DNA of 64,000 nt from Microdochium bolleyi (lineage: Eukaryota > Ascomycota > Sordariomycetes > Xylariales > Microdochiaceae), in the NCBI GenBank assembly GCA_001566295.1, contig KQ964247.1:992001-1056000 (forward strand), read 5' to 3'. The stretch's first letter is position 1. The number at the start of each line of letters is the position of its first letter. The notes beneath the pieces were generated by a model that was not told the DNA's origin, ran no database searches, and saw only the letters and a program-made list of their open reading frames with translations. The position numbers were made by a program, and so were the translations under genes. Positions 22,982 through 35,878 of the stretch are shown here, piece by piece.

Positions 22982-24446
22982 TCAAGGCAACCACGCTACA
23001 GGGTCAAGCCACTTGACATCCGGCTTCCCCTTCTGCGACACAAACACATCCGCCGGCCGCAGATACGGCCTCGCCTGCGCGCGGTCAAACACCTTTGTCA
23101 CATTACTCGCCGCCGCCACAGCCGCGGCGTCGTACCCGGGCCCGTACACATCGTGCACCGCCATGACCGTCCCGGGTCCGATGCCGTTGTTGTTCGGCGG
23201 CTTGCCCGTCCACCCCGTGTACCCCTGCGGCAGGATGCTCGGGTCAAAGTACGACCTCATGATGACGCTGCGGTGGATGTCGTTCCAGGGCCGGCCGAGG
23301 GAGCACTTGTCCTTGATTACCGGCGCGATGGTGCTGTTGGCGGCGCGGAACTGCGTGTGGGAGATGTACACGCCGTACTTGTTGTTGCTGCTGCTCGCTG
23401 GGCCGCTAGGGTTGCTGGGCGACGTGGTGTTGGTGCCCTTCCACGCGGTGATGCCGCCGCCGCAGTTGCGCAGCGAGAGCAGCGACTTCGAGATGAACAG
23501 CGTGCCGAAGCCGTAGAGGAAGTCGGTCTGCCCGGCGACGATGGTGTCGTGGAAGTACGCGTTGCCGAGTTTGCCGATGTAGATCTAGATCGGATAACGG
23601 ACGGGTCAGCCCTGAACTACCAGATATGAGGTGGCATGGAACAGTAGCATATCTATGGAACACGTTTGATGACCGGGCCAGTGTCCCTACACATCTCTTT
23701 TCGCACTTTGTGGTTGAAAGACTTACCGTGTCCTGATAACTGTAAAAGCCACAGCTGTAGAACCCCGCATTCGCTCTGCTCACGCCCAGCGCGTGCGCGG
23801 GGCCGACAGACCGGTCGGAGAACTCGTTGCGGAAGTCGATATTGTACGCGCGGAAGTCGGCGCTCCCAAAGGGCGTGGCCGGGTCCACGGGCCAGCCGTT
23901 GGGGCCGGCGCCCGTGAACGTCGCGTTGAGCGTCGGGCCGATGGTCAGGACCCCCGTGAAGACGTTGTCGAGGAGCAGGTTGTTGCCGACGTTGGCCGAG
24001 TTGAAGTAGACCTGCACGTCGTTGGCGGGGAGCGGCGCGCCGTAGTCAAAGGCGTCGTCAACACCAGCACCACGACCGCCCGCAGAGCCGGCGAGGGTCT
24101 CGGCGCGCCACGGCCGGTCGGACGTGCCGAGCAGCGTCAGCGGGCCGGGGCGGGTGACGTTGAGCTGTTCCGTGTAGGTCCCGGGGGCGATGAGGATGAC
24201 GTGCGGCTTGTCGTTGTTAGGCAGGGAGGCAATGGCGGCCTGGATGGAGCTAAATTTGGCGTCCGGGTGGCTTGCCTGGCTCACATAGATGGTGTGCGGA
24301 GGACAGCCCAGGAGCGGCGGCTGCGTCTTCTTCTGGCAGAGGGCATAGCTCTGGGCTGGTCGCGAGACCGGGAGGAGGGAGGCTGCTGTGCTGGTTGCCA
24401 GAGGCACCAGTGCCAGCGCCGTGGGAAGGGATAGAGACGGCAGCAT
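22982..24446 (-). CDS. Secreted pectin methylesterase (carbohydrate esterase family 8)
   Basis: Two exons on the minus strand (24446-23727 and 23584-22982), joined in phase 0 across a 142-nt intron, give 440 residues. The N-terminal Leu/Ala-rich stretch is a signal peptide. Family hallmarks are present: GTYTEQ in the first beta-helix turns, SYQDT with the acid/base Asp at 239, GQTDFLYG with the nucleophile Asp at 261, and LGRPW with the substrate-binding Arg337 and Trp339. The enzyme removes methyl esters from homogalacturonan, releasing methanol and pectate, outside the cell. An in-frame ATG at 24470 would add eight residues before the signal peptide. The product suggests growth on or in plant tissue. 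Full length and intact active site indicate a working gene. Confidence 0.92.
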
Positions 24447-25690
24447 TGTCGAGCTCGTCCACTGCAGCACAGGAGAAGCTTCAGAGGGTCTCAGTGACGA
24501 CGGGAGAGCGCACTAGGGAAAAGCAGGAAGACACAGGGGCCCGTGTCATCGCGAAGGTGGGAGCAAAGATTTATACAGCAAGTCTCAGTGGCTAATCTGC
24601 GTTACAACAACTCGTCTTGCGGGGGTCGGTGCTGCACACAATGAAGGAAGGCCGGCCGCGTTGCATTCTCATGACGTGCATGCATGTTGCTGGTATCTTG
24701 CCCGGCACGTAGTTGTGACGGTTGTGATTTAATCATGGCCCCATGGGGTTTTCCCCTGCCAAGGACCCCGGCCTTACCCGCACAACCCTGGCTTGTACCC
24801 CAACTTCCTGGGAGATTTGCCGTGTCTATTACATTCGTGAGTGGTGGAATCTGAGTTCGCCCGCACGATTTATGACAAGTGGCAAGGATTTCCGGGAAAT
24901 CGGAAAAGCTTCTTCGTTGTCGTACCCCGTACGGAGTAGGTGTCGATGATGGGCATTCCGTTCTTCCGGAATGCTGAGGGCTTCTGGTACAAAGTGGCCG
25001 CCCAAGGCACATGTCGCTGGCAGGCGGTCTCCAATTCCACCGTGAGACACAACTGTCCCCACCGAATGCCGAGGCAGCATGTACCGGACAACACAGGTGA
25101 TCACAGCGGTCGAAGACTTATGGCAGCCGAAGCTGGTGGTTCCACAGTTTGTTTTCGATCTGTGAGCCGCGGTGTGATTGATGGGCTATTAATTGTCCGC
25201 TCTGTCGAGTCGGAGACAGGCCGCTGAGAACTACACAAGCACCTACTGACCTTGTGTTAATGTTTTGAACCGACGCATAGCCTAGCTGTTATTTGACTGT
25301 CTTCCTAGAACTATACAAGAACTGAGTGACCCGGACTTGACATGCCAATTGGACGAGAAGTTCACAGCTTTGACGCAGCTCTTCCTTGCACCTTCAAAGG
25401 CAGAATTGAACGTGACCGGAGACATTGGGAGAACACAGTAAACGCACTGTACCCCATAAGCTTTAGTTTTACTGTATACACTGTTCTGCCCCTCCATCAG
25501 TTTGAATTTCCATTCCAGGCTCCACTCCAAACTTGACATCACAAGCAACAGCAGACAAACAGTAGAAACAGTCCCAAGTGTCTTGATATTCAATTCCTTT
25601 GGCCGTCTCTGGCGACAGTCATTTGTAGGCAGCTGATAACGTCTGAGTAACTCGAGGAGCTGGCAAGCACTACTTCGAGACCAGTAGAAG
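24447..25690. other. Divergent promoter region, pectin methylesterase / YAE1
   Basis: 1.24 kb between divergently transcribed genes. On the minus strand a TATAAA element (plus 24570-24575) lies about 125 bases before the esterase ATG. No coding signal was seen. The right half serves YAE1 and is less GC-rich than the flanking genes. Confidence 0.5.
24570..24575 (-). promoter_or_regulatory. TATA box of the pectin methylesterase gene
   Basis: TATAAA reads on the minus strand about 125 bases upstream of the preferred ATG at 24446. The spacing suits a leader of roughly 90 bases. Inducible wall-degrading enzyme genes commonly carry a TATA box. Confidence 0.5.
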
Positions 25691-26536
25691 ATGCACCTCT
25701 CCCCGCGGCCTCCGCAGGACGACGAGTTCTACATGCAGGTGACCACAACGGACCAGTCCGGTGCTGGAGAGGGCATACTCGACGCGGGCCGCTCAGCGCC
25801 AGGTCACTACTACGATCCCATGGATGACATCTTCGGCTCGGAGCCGGGCTCGCCGCGGCTGGCAGCCCACAACAACGGCGCCACCACCACGACCTCGGCA
25901 GACGATGAGAACGGCAGCGCCGGGCTCACGGCCGACCTCCGGCGGCTCAGGGCGCAGCACAACAAGGAGGGCTACCGCGAAGGCATCATGGTGGGCAAGG
26001 CGGGCAGCATCCAGGCCGGGTTCGACGAAGGCTACAGCATTGGCGCCAACGTTGGGTTGAAAGCCGGGCAGCTGCTGGGATTACTAGAGGGTATTGCCGC
26101 AGCTGTGAGTGCCTCTTCGCCTCCGGCACGAACACCAACACCCGGGAGAGCAGAAGAGCAGACGCAGAATGAAGATGGGGACGTGGCAGCGAAGGCATTT
26201 GAGATGTACGCCTCCGCTAAGGCCGAGCTCGGCAGCACGGAGCAGATCTTCAGCGAGGCGTACTGGCAGGCGGACGGCCGCTGGAAGTACGACGTCCCTG
26301 GGCCAAATGCAGATGTGGAAGAAGTCGAGAACCCGACTCCGAGCCCCGAGGACGTGGCTAATGCTCACCCGCTCATTGCCAAATGGTCTCTGATTGTGGA
26401 CAAGGTGGTTAGTCGCTGGGGGCTTGATCTGGAGCTTCCGTCGTTGAAAAGCAAGGACGCAAGTCTACAGGACGATACCACGGGCGCGAAGCCGATCAAG
26501 CTGGAACAACAGTCACGACAGGCCATGGATTGGTGA
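25691..26536 (+). CDS. Yae1, adaptor for Fe-S loading of Rli1/ABCE1
   Basis: A single exon of 281 residues. Residues 94 to about 134 carry the deca-GX3 pattern (GYREGIMVGKAGSIQAGFDE onward), with Gly every fourth position, ending in GLKAGQLLGLLEG; this is the signature of Yae1. A DDIFGSEPGSP stretch near residue 45 is also typical of fungal Yae1. In yeast, Yae1 with Lto1 bridges the cytosolic iron-sulfur targeting complex to the ribosome-recycling ATPase Rli1. The C-terminus reads AMDW, fitting the tripeptide [LIM][DES][WF] recognised by the targeting complex, a signal best known from Lto1. The downstream gene is convergent with only 71 bases between stop codons. Confidence 0.88.
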   Translation: MHLSPRPPQDDEFYMQVTTTDQSGAGEGILDAGRSAPGHYYDPMDDIFGSEPGSPRLAAHNNGATTTTSADDENGSAGLTADLRRLRAQHNKEGYREGIMVGKAGSIQAGFDEGYSIGANVGLKAGQLLGLLEGIAAAVSASSPPARTPTPGRAEEQTQNEDGDVAAKAFEMYASAKAELGSTEQIFSEAYWQADGRWKYDVPGPNADVEEVENPTPSPEDVANAHPLIAKWSLIVDKVVSRWGLDLELPSLKSKDASLQDDTTGAKPIKLEQQSRQAMDW

Positions 26537-26607
26537 GGATATTGGGGGATCCATGATCAGTGCTCCGAGTTGAGAGCGTTGCTTCATGCTACCTATCCGC
26601 AGTATTC

Positions 26608-27619
26608 TCATGTACTCGTGGAGGTGCTCCGCAAGCGGCTCACGACCTCTTCCACCCGAGTTGCGCCACCCAGGAAGCCTCTGACCGTGCGGCGATCACG
26701 GCCTTGCTCGGCTTGCACAACCATCTTCACAATCTCACCATCGTCGTTCATGACCAGACGCCCAGCACGACCATCCGTCCATTCGATGCTGACCTGCTTG
26801 GCCTCGGCATCAGCGGCTTGGATGCTGGCAACGGCAGCATCGTCGGCTTCTGGCACCATGGAAGTGTTCGGGTCGCGCTTGGTTATGGTAACATCACGAA
26901 GATCGCCAATCACTGCTGTCCGGTTGTGGAAGCGCACAAGCTCTCTTCTCAGTGTGCGGACGAAGCGGGGGAGGTCCTGCTGACCCTTTGCGTCACGCCC
27001 CTCGTCTCGTTGCTCGTCCTCATTCCCGCGCTTCGGAGCAGGCAGATAGCGCGCAGCCAAGCCGCTCAGTGGGATGCTCGCCGGTATCGTATGTCTATGC
27101 ACGCGCAGAGCTTTGTTCCGGGTATACGGCCGGTTGAGCATGACGAAGTACGGCTTCAGAAACCGGGCATGGGACATGACCTCGAATCGCAGGCCGAGCA
27201 CGTTGCCATTGTCGACGGCATTCGGATCAGGGTCAGTGACACGGAAGGTCGTGACGGAGACGCACATGCGGTACAGCGACTGCTGGGCGTGCGCCTGCTG
27301 CTCTTTTGCGCGGACAAGCAGTCTCTCTGCCTGCGTCTTGTGTGGAGATGCTCGTGTGCGTCGTTGTTTGGGTTTCGGTCGACTGGCCTGCTCTTCCAGA
27401 GCTTGGACGAAGGAAGGAGAGGATAGCAAGCTACTGCTGTGGAGTGCTACATCGCGTCTTAGCGATTCGACTGCGATCCAAGTCAGTGATGCAATCTCAA
27501 AGCACATGTATAGAGATAAATGCCAAGCTACCTTGAGCGCGCAGCTTCACAATCTCGTCATTGAGCAAGTCGGCGACGCTGGGGGCGGGGGGTGACACCG
27601 AGCTACTATTTTCCGACAT
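26608..27619 (-). CDS. CENP-O / Mcm21-like kinetochore protein
   Basis: Exons 27619-27532 and 27470-26608 (minus strand) join across a 61-nt intron in phase to give 316 residues. The N-terminal third is hydrophilic with a likely coiled coil (about 30-95). The C-terminal domain (about 105-290) includes LGLRFEVMSHARFLKPYFVM and LRVHRHTIPASIPLSGLAAR, the pattern of the CENP-O family. CENP-O/Mcm21 is part of the inner-kinetochore COMA/CCAN complex, linking centromeric chromatin to the outer kinetochore. The start at 27619 (MSENSSSV) is preferred; upstream in-frame codons exist but look like leader. The gene is divergent from the acetyl-CoA transporter gene and convergent with YAE1. Confidence 0.85.
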
Positions 27620-28495
27620 GTTTCTACGTAATCCGGTTGTAGAGGATACCGTCTTGGTCTTGCCAGATCCGACGCTCAGAGGTTGTGGTCCCAATGCGGT
27701 ACTCCGATGGGTGCTGAATGACCCGACGCGACGCGACGCGACTATTTGAAAGCACCTGAGCCCACCCTGCACACAGACAATAAGGTTGTCGCTCTCTGCG
27801 GGGTGGTGTCTTGGCTCCTTCCAAGGATGAGGGCACCTCGTATCTGCTGGACAAGCAATGATTGGCTGCAGAGTCCTCGTTCCTGACTAATCCTGCTGGA
27901 GGTGCGCTGTGAAGGCTCCTATCGATAGCCCATGTCCTTTCAGGGTCGGGGTTCAGGCCCGCACAGGCGGGCAACCCGGCTATCCCAAACTCCATCGTTG
28001 GATTTCGACGGCTCCCCGTCCCTCTGGTCAGCACTTGCGACAAGTTGGACCTGGAGGACTTGTCTGGAGCAAGACCACTTCTTTTGCGTCGATCTGCCTC
28101 TGCACCTTGTGCTCTCCTTCTGACCGTCCTTATATCCCCATTCACTCTTCTTGCAGCCGTGTGACATTACTTGTCGGTTGGTGTCTTCCAGTTCGCCACT
28201 AGGCATCATACCTTGAAAGGCCACGTTCTCCCTTTGTTCCTCACCACCCCTATACTCTTCCTGGACCAGCATCACACTCTCTCAACACCCACCGACCCGT
28301 GCTACGCGCCCCGCGTAACTCGACCGAATCCTATTGTATCACCAGAGTTCTTTTCTCGACTTCGAGCTGCCACAGCCCTTTTCCTAACCGAACGACCCGC
28401 ACGACCGGGAGTGAGACATCTGACGTCGGTTCGTCCGCCACAATTTTTTTCACGGCCAGCTCCCCGACCGAATACATTGCGCAACGTTCTTTCGA
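27620..28495. promoter_or_regulatory. Shared divergent promoter, CENP-O / acetyl-CoA transporter
   Basis: 876 bases separate two divergent start codons. The right half (about 28230-28490) is C/T-rich and likely holds the transporter's leader. Tandem GACGC/GCGAC units near 27722-27741 are the only repeat noticed. No coding signal was recognised. Confidence 0.5.
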
Positions 28496-30331
28496 ATGGG
28501 TAGCCAGAAGCGGAGGGCGCAGACTCCCAGCGGCGAAAAGCTGTCGATCAACACGACCGGGCGCGCCAACGGAGACACAAACGGCCACTCGAACGGCAAC
28601 GGCACCATGAGCAACGTCGAGCTACGGCGCAAGGCCGGCCTCAAGCCAGCATCAGACGTGGTCACGGCCAACCTTATCTCCCGCGAGTCCTTCTCACTCA
28701 ACGACCATGTCCCGAAGACACCTATCGCCAACAATCATGGCTTCTTCGAGCTTCCCCCGTCCGACCAGCGCAACTTCGGGCTTCTGGTCCTCCTATACTT
28801 TCTCCAGGGCATTCCAATGGGTCTTGCCACTGGCTCCGTACCGTTCTTGCTGAAGGAGCACCTGTCCTTTGGGCAGATTGGCATTTTCAGCCTGGCCTCC
28901 TACCCTTACTCGCTCAAGCTCCTCTGGAGTCCCATTGTCGACGCAGTGTGGAGCCCCAAGGTGGGCAGGAGAAAGAGCTGGATTCTCCCTATTCAACTGA
29001 TTTCCGGCATCAGCATGCTGTACCTTGGATCCATCATTGAGGACCTCATGAGCACCACTGGCAAGCCTGGTGGACCGAGCGTATGGAGCTTCACTTATTG
29101 GTGGTTCTTCCTCGTCTTCACGTGCGCGACTCAGGACATTGCGGTGGACGGCTGGGCACTGACGCTGCTAACTCCCGGCAACGTCTCATATGCTTCGACT
29201 GCACAGACCGTTGGTCTCACTGCGGGCCAGTTCTTGTCTTACACGGTCTTCTTGGCTTTCAACACCAAGGACTTTGCGAACAGATGGTTCCGCACGGTCC
29301 CCCAAGAGGAAGGCTTGATCACCCTTGGCGGTTACCTATCATTCTGGGGCTGGTCCTACCTCATCATCACTGTTGGACTGGCGCTCCTCAAGCGCGAGGA
29401 GAAGAGTCAGAACGAGGAGGGCATATGGGACGTTTACAAGATCATGTGGCAGGTGCTCAAGCTCAAGAACATCCAGACCATCATCATTGTCCATCTGATT
29501 GCCAAGATCGGCTTCCAGGCAAACGACGGCGTCACGAACCTCAAGCTTCTTGAGAAGGGATTCGGCAAGGAGAACATGGCACTCACAGTCCTGATCGATT
29601 TCCCCTTCGAGATCGGCCTCGGATACTATGCTGGCAAGTGGTCCCAGGAGTACACGCCCATGCGGCTGTGGTGCTGGGGCTTCGTCGGCCGCCTGATCGC
29701 GGCGCTTGTCGCGCAGTTCACTGTTGTCATCTTCCCTGCCAACGGCGTCTCATCCATGTATATGCTCACCGTCATCGCCTCACACATTTTCTCGACATTC
29801 ACGAACACAATCATGTTCGTGGCCGTCTCGGCTTTCCACGCCAGGGTCGCCGATCCAGTAATCGGTGGTACATACATGACCCTACTCGCAACGTAAGTCG
29901 CTTATTCTCCTCGAAGTCTTCCTTTGATTCCTGGAGTTCACCCGCTCACCTTTTCATCTCATAGCGTCTCCAACCTTGGCGGCACTTTTCCCCGCATCTT
30001 CGTCCTCAAGATGGTTGATCACTTCACCTCAGCGATCTGCCATCCACCCACCGTAGCGGGTAAATTTGACGAGTCGCTCCTCAAGGGGGCCCTGGTGACA
30101 GAGCCCTTCTCATGCGCGGTTCAGGTCGATCGCGAGCGCTGCACCGATGGCGGTGGCTCGTGCGAGATCCTGCATGATGGCTATTACATTGTAAACATCC
30201 TCTGCGTGGCCTTTGGCGTGGTCACGTTCTTCCTGTACATCCGCAAGAGGGTGCTGCACCTCCAGAGCCTGCCGCTGCGGGCGTGGCGACTGGGTGGCGG
30301 GTCATCGTCTGCGCCTTCAATCAAGCAATAA
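28496..30331 (+). CDS. Acetyl-CoA transporter (SLC33A1/AT-1 family)
   Basis: Exons 28496-29892 and 29965-30331 join across a 72-nt intron in phase to give 587 residues. A hydrophilic N-terminus of about 95 residues is followed by a polytopic membrane region of about eleven or twelve segments, beginning NFGLLVLLYFLQGIPMGLAT. Family-diagnostic stretches include LKLLWSPIVDAVW, GRRKSWI, ATQDIAVDGWALTLL and FPFEIGLGYYAGKW, and a GGTFPRIFVLKMVD segment opens exon 2. In animals the protein carries acetyl-CoA into the ER lumen for protein acetylation; the fungal orthologue is assumed to act likewise in the endomembrane system. A late Cys-containing loop (SCAVQVDRERC) is also seen in family members. 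Length is close to the usual 550-590. Confidence 0.9.
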
Positions 30332-33300
30332 TTATTTGCTTTCAATGGTGGGATGTTATGTCCGAGGATACAGATTTGCAGATGGTGGATTTAGATACGA
30401 TAGTCACATGGAAGAAACAATATATAACTGATTATCGAGACAAACGAGCTTGGCCGACTTGGGATTGTGATCGCATCTGACAGTATGTCCGTTCCTCTCT
30501 CTTGAGATGGTTGGCGTAATGGCTTGCTCTCTGGCCAGAGCTATTCGAGAAGCATGTTGCAGCTGGGGTATTGCAGTACCCCTAACTACGCTTCGTGTTA
30601 TTGTTCCGCATGAAAGCTATCGCTGCAAGTTGGAAGATGGTTTTTTAGAGAGAGCTGGTTCGAAGGAACCGGGGCAGTTGACATGTCACAAACTACTAAT
30701 GTTATTGGGGGCATCCACCGGCCCTGAGAAACAAAGAAGTATTTATGATCCTGTTCAACTCACTCCGCCACACTACGCAAAGGCTTACATGCGCAGCGCT
30801 GCACCTTCTACGCAGGACATCCGGAGTTCGTCCCGGTTCATCCCTCTGGAACATTCCGTGATCCGCAGACGAGATGAGGAACTAGCAAGAAGGAGTTTCT
30901 GATCTAGGGACATGCCCGGAAGATACCTATCATGTTCGTTCAGTGTCGTCCATTTATCAGCTGCCTACGAGAGTCATCCGGCACTCAAGCTGTCTTTGCG
31001 ATGTACGCTTCAATAAACGACTTCTTGGATATGTTATAAGGTGCCGAGATGTTCTCTGGCTTAAGAATGTTCAAGAATAAAAGAGTGTCGAGAGCCGTAC
31101 TTGTTCTTCCTACCGTCTGCTTCACCAGACACTGTCACAGATCCTGGCCATGGCAAGCAATAGATATCGTCAAGGTTGAGGCCTCTCCTGGCATGCAAAA
31201 TCAGATTGTACTTGCCATAACTAAGAAACAGCTCCGTGTAGCGAGCCAAAGCCATTGCAGAGACGCCACTTCATGTTGCACACATTGGCAATCTGTCCAC
31301 GCTGTTGAGGAGAACGGGAGCTTCTGTTGGTCACCATGGCTCCTTTGCTCCGATACGATTCGATGCGACTACTTCATGCAGGTCGAGCACACCTGCCCCA
31401 AATGACGTGTCCAAACATACGTCCGTTCTCGGGGTTGTGAATCTTGGTCGTCGAGGGTAGACACCAGTCGTGGCAATATGTCTATCGCCACATGGCGAGC
31501 GAACAAGGCCCGAGACAGTCAGTCACAGCTTCGAACCCGTTGCCACGTGATATGGTCGTCATTCATCGCTACAGGTTCTGGTCTTGTCGTGTTTTCAAAG
31601 CCGCGGTCCGCAAGCAGAGGATTCGATCCATTCTGGTAAGGTCCTTTCGCCCAATTGGAATGTAGGCCTGGAGCAGATGGGCCGATGTTGACTTTGCCAT
31701 CACGCTATGGTCTCTGTTACATGCGCGCACATGGGAATGCTTGTCGGCCGAGAGTGGAAGGACTCTTTCTAGAACAAGCCGTGCCGCATCCTCCGCAAGG
31801 CGTGAATGGGGGGGCGTCTCCGATGACAATGTTTCAGTCACTGATCCACGAGAGACACAGTCTGGACTCAGGGTGTAGCTGTTGCTGTAATCTTGTCTGA
31901 ACCAAGACGTCGAAGTACTTTGGTCCTTGGGCCTGTGGGATTGGCAAAGCTTGACATCTTGTAAGTGGTAGCTATACAAGCGAGAACTATTTGGGCATTG
32001 TTTACAACACCGATGCACATCCCAGCACATCGAACGCCGTTCACTATTGCTGTTTCGAGGGGAATATCAACCGATCAGTACGTAGGAAGCAGGAGCTGCC
32101 ATTCGTACTACTCATGATCACTCCTGCTGCTGGTGTACGTCTAGCTGTCTCGAATTATTACAGTTTCAAGACGGTAGCTCCAAGAGCATGGTTGAGACTA
32201 AGGTTTTTGCTCAGATCGCATGAACTAGTGGAATTCTTGAGCATCACAGGTGCAAAAGAATGTTTCCGTATTGATTGCAAAGTCAGCCATCAGTTCACGA
32301 CTTGGCCAGTGCCATGATGTACTGTGACGGATTGCTAATGCCTCTTGTCAGCTTGTGACGACCCAGGATCACCAGAGTCATTCCACTGTGGAAACAGCAT
32401 CACCTGAACTGGCGAGGTTATCCCTGCTTGTCATTCATCCTGTGCTGATGGGGATTCCCCTGCTCTTGGTCTTACGGCTTCCGCTCTGGGCAATGCCCGC
32501 GTGGCCTTGAGGTTATAGGCAGGGTATACACGACTATGACTATCACCAACCATGACAATATGAGTCTCCACATCACCATCGCCCCAACTACCCGCTAAGC
32601 CATCTTGCTGGTTCTCCGGACCCTCGGCTTGGGACCCCTGAACGCCGCGTGAGGGCGACTGATGAGCACAGGCCTGGCCCCACGGTCAGCATTCCCTCAA
32701 GCCACGATCTGTACTCCGGATCACGGAGTACGCCCCTCTCACTCTCCGAATTCTCTCGGCCGCCGTGCCATGTGCCCATTGCGGCTGACAATTCCAGATC
32801 AAACCCCCTATAGCGTCCTTATGTGGCGCCCTGGCCAGTTCCACTGGCAAGATCGCCTCCAGGCCAGCTTGGATATGAGCCGATACACTAAATTGCGCCC
32901 CAAAACCCCACCGGATAGCGCGGAATAGGATCCTCATCACTTTGACGCTGAGATGAGAGCAAAGAGTGGCAGGCCTACTTCGTACACCTTTGAACTCATT
33001 ATGGGAGGCAACAGGGGATGAGTTACCCTTTTGCCAGGGTGTTGTCAGTCATGCCCCCCCGCCCCCCAGCTCGCACCAACCCCATGCCCAGCTGGCCCTG
33101 TCACAGCCAGAGGCGCCCACTCCGAGATGGTGTGCTGGCCCTTCCGAGACGCTTGTTCCTCCTCCACCACTGAGGCGGCGCTGGAATCGTGACAAGCCCC
33201 GCAAGACGGCGGCGGACCAGCGCCACACGGTGTCCCCCGTTCCCCTCCCTGAGCAACCCTTTCCTCCACCATCAGCGGATGACCCCTGGTTTCGGCACCA

Positions 33301-35862
33301 GCTGAAGTGTTCTGGTTCCCTGCCTCAAGAATGCATCAGGTTAAGTCTCTGCAGCCACCATCGGCCTCCACGCCGACAGTTCGAAGTACCACTACAGCTG
33401 GACAGTAGACTGGGCCTGTAGCTCTGTGATACACCCCCTACATGCTTCATTCCCAAGCTGGTGATGGCTATCCGCCATCACGAAGTCCTGTTTTGTGTCA
33501 GGTGTGATTCATCCGATGTCCCATGTCCGGAGTGCATCGACTCGAGGACCCTTGAGCCAAGACATGCATGTGGGCGGGTGGGAAGAGCATCGTCAGCCAG
33601 CCACAAATGGCCCCATGCTCAGCTCTGTCTTGGAGCATTGACCTCCTCAAACTCGACACCACTCACGAGTGTTCCTGCTTTGATGCCGGCTACCTCAAAC
33701 CTACCGTGCTAGGAATACCTGATGTACCTATGGAACCCCGAGGCGAGACAACCCTCAGATAAGGGTCCCATTCTCGGGTGGCTCCAGCGGTCCAACTGGG
33801 TGCTGGATCCGGCTTGCTCGGGGCTGACCCTTGGTCTGTCTTGACGAGACAAAAAGTTCGAGATATTAGGTGCTCCTTAAAACCGCAACTGAATCGTCAG
33901 ACTGCCCACTATTCTTCTTCACCAGCTGGAGCACGTCCACGGCTATGTGGTCCCGAAGCCGCGGTAACGGGCGTGCCCCTGTGGCGTGCGCTGGTTCCTG
34001 GATTGCGCCGCCAAAGCTGAAAAAGTAGACGACGTGATCGTGTCGGCCGCTGGGGAATGGAACAATCAGCCCATCCTGCGCCTCTCGCCCCTGCAGTAGT
34101 CCGGTTACATGGACGATACACAAATGGCATGGACTTTCTCCATCAGCGACCACCGACAACGGGTTGAATGCTGACGGCCCCTCTCCCCACACTGAGCGAG
34201 TGGCGTGATCTTGGCTGGCTGTGGGCGTTGATAAGCACGGGTCGCCTTGGAGGTGACCATTCTGCCAGGCCGGTTTCGCTCATGGCCTCTGTATTTTTCA
34301 GCCGCTTCTCCAGCCTCCTTCGGATGCGGCACGTGGCACAAGAGCCACTCGCGAGAGTGTCAGAGCCCGGGAAGGATTACACGACGCGGGCCGGAAACGG
34401 CCCAGCACGCTGCGGCCGCCTACAACTGGAGGCACTTTGCAGGCCGTGAAAATCCCGCTTTTCTCCATGGTCTCTCCATGGAAAAGGGGTGCACTCTGCG
34501 GGCTATGGTTCGTGGTTTCGAGAGAGGCTATTGACGCGCCAACCCAGAAAATTGCATGATCTTGAATTCCTAGCCTGGTTGCCCGGATCGACCAAGAATC
34601 TGGGGGGCGTGGGTGCTGCCAAGGCTAAGGATACCCTATCGCTTGGGGTCGAGCACTGAAGTCATTGCTCAGTGTCCATGTCACGGGATACTGCGAATGA
34701 CTCTTTCCGACAGGTTGTTTATCTCATTGAGCCCGCGCTGACGTATTGACGAGTCCCGTCATTGTAGGGCTTGTGTACATTCACGTGTCACACAACCATG
34801 GTCTGCCAAAACTTCTGTCACTACAGTGCTCCATTTCGTGTCCGCGAGTAATGGCTCTTTCACATGAGCCTAAGGACTCAGGCGCTTCGCATTGCACTAG
34901 CTGACCAAGTAATTGATAAGTTTCCAGCTTCAGGGGGCCAGGTCAGCTAGCTTAAGCTTCACCTCGGGGTTCTGGTCTGGGCTGCTAGACATGGGACAGG
35001 ATGGTATACGCGATGCGCGCTTGCTTATCAGACATTCCACTGACGTGTAATGTTTCCCACGACTCGGCAACAGGCCTGGTACACCAAAGCTGCAATCCTG
35101 TCTTTGGCTGCGGTACCTACCTGTACGCAGCTGGGGTCGTAACTTGAGCATTCCTTGCATGCACCCGACTATTTGGGACGGCCACGAGGGGCCTTTAGGT
35201 TTCCCTGGTATCCCAGCAGTGTGGACTCTCCCCGGAAGCTACAGCACACGGTGCTTTTGCATGTGTTGTTGGCATGCTTTGCCCGACACGTCCCTGACAC
35301 ACCAACCGCGCGTCGAGGGATTGGGAAAAGTTCCAGTTGGCAAAGTTGCTGAGCATACAAGGGGTCATGATCCCCAAACATCTCGTGTAGGTTCAGTGTC
35401 CATGCGTACCTGCCAAACAGCACCCACGCGGCTTGCTTCATAATTGAGGCTCTTGTCACGGACACGGGGCCGGAACTGTGCCCCTGGCCTGCATTGTACC
35501 GAGGTGGCAGTCCATAGTGATAGGTCCCATAGCACAACTGCGATCGCAAACTGACCAACCAGATTCCTGGAACGTCGTACGATGCGCTTACTGACTGACA
35601 AGTACAGTCGCTAATATTACTGACTGGTACCAGCACCGATGCGGGTTCTGGTCACTCAACGGAGGTCAATGTCTTATTGCCGACTTTCAGCCCTCGTGGA
35701 CCGGACAGAAGGAGAAAAAGAAGGCAGGCAGGCAGGCCGCATTTGTCGTGTGCATTGGTGAGGAACCACCCCGGTGTAAGTCGGCCTGCCCGATGCTCGC
35801 ATTTGACATTCACTGTTGGCAGGTTCCACAACAGTCCAAGCACAAAGTAACTCCACTGTGCA

Positions 35863-35878
35863 CGCATGCATGCATGCA
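35863..35878. repeat. GCAT tetranucleotide repeat
   Basis: Four GCAT units form a self-complementary tract in noncoding DNA. A GGCA repeat of similar size lies 130 bases to the left. Confidence 0.8.

Noticed and set aside
31500..31560. B-box-like GGGTTCGAAG on the minus strand, possible tRNA
   Set aside because: No A box or pairing acceptor stem at the right distance, so no cloverleaf could be drawn. A similar GTTCGATCCC near 43324-43336 on the minus strand failed for the same reason.
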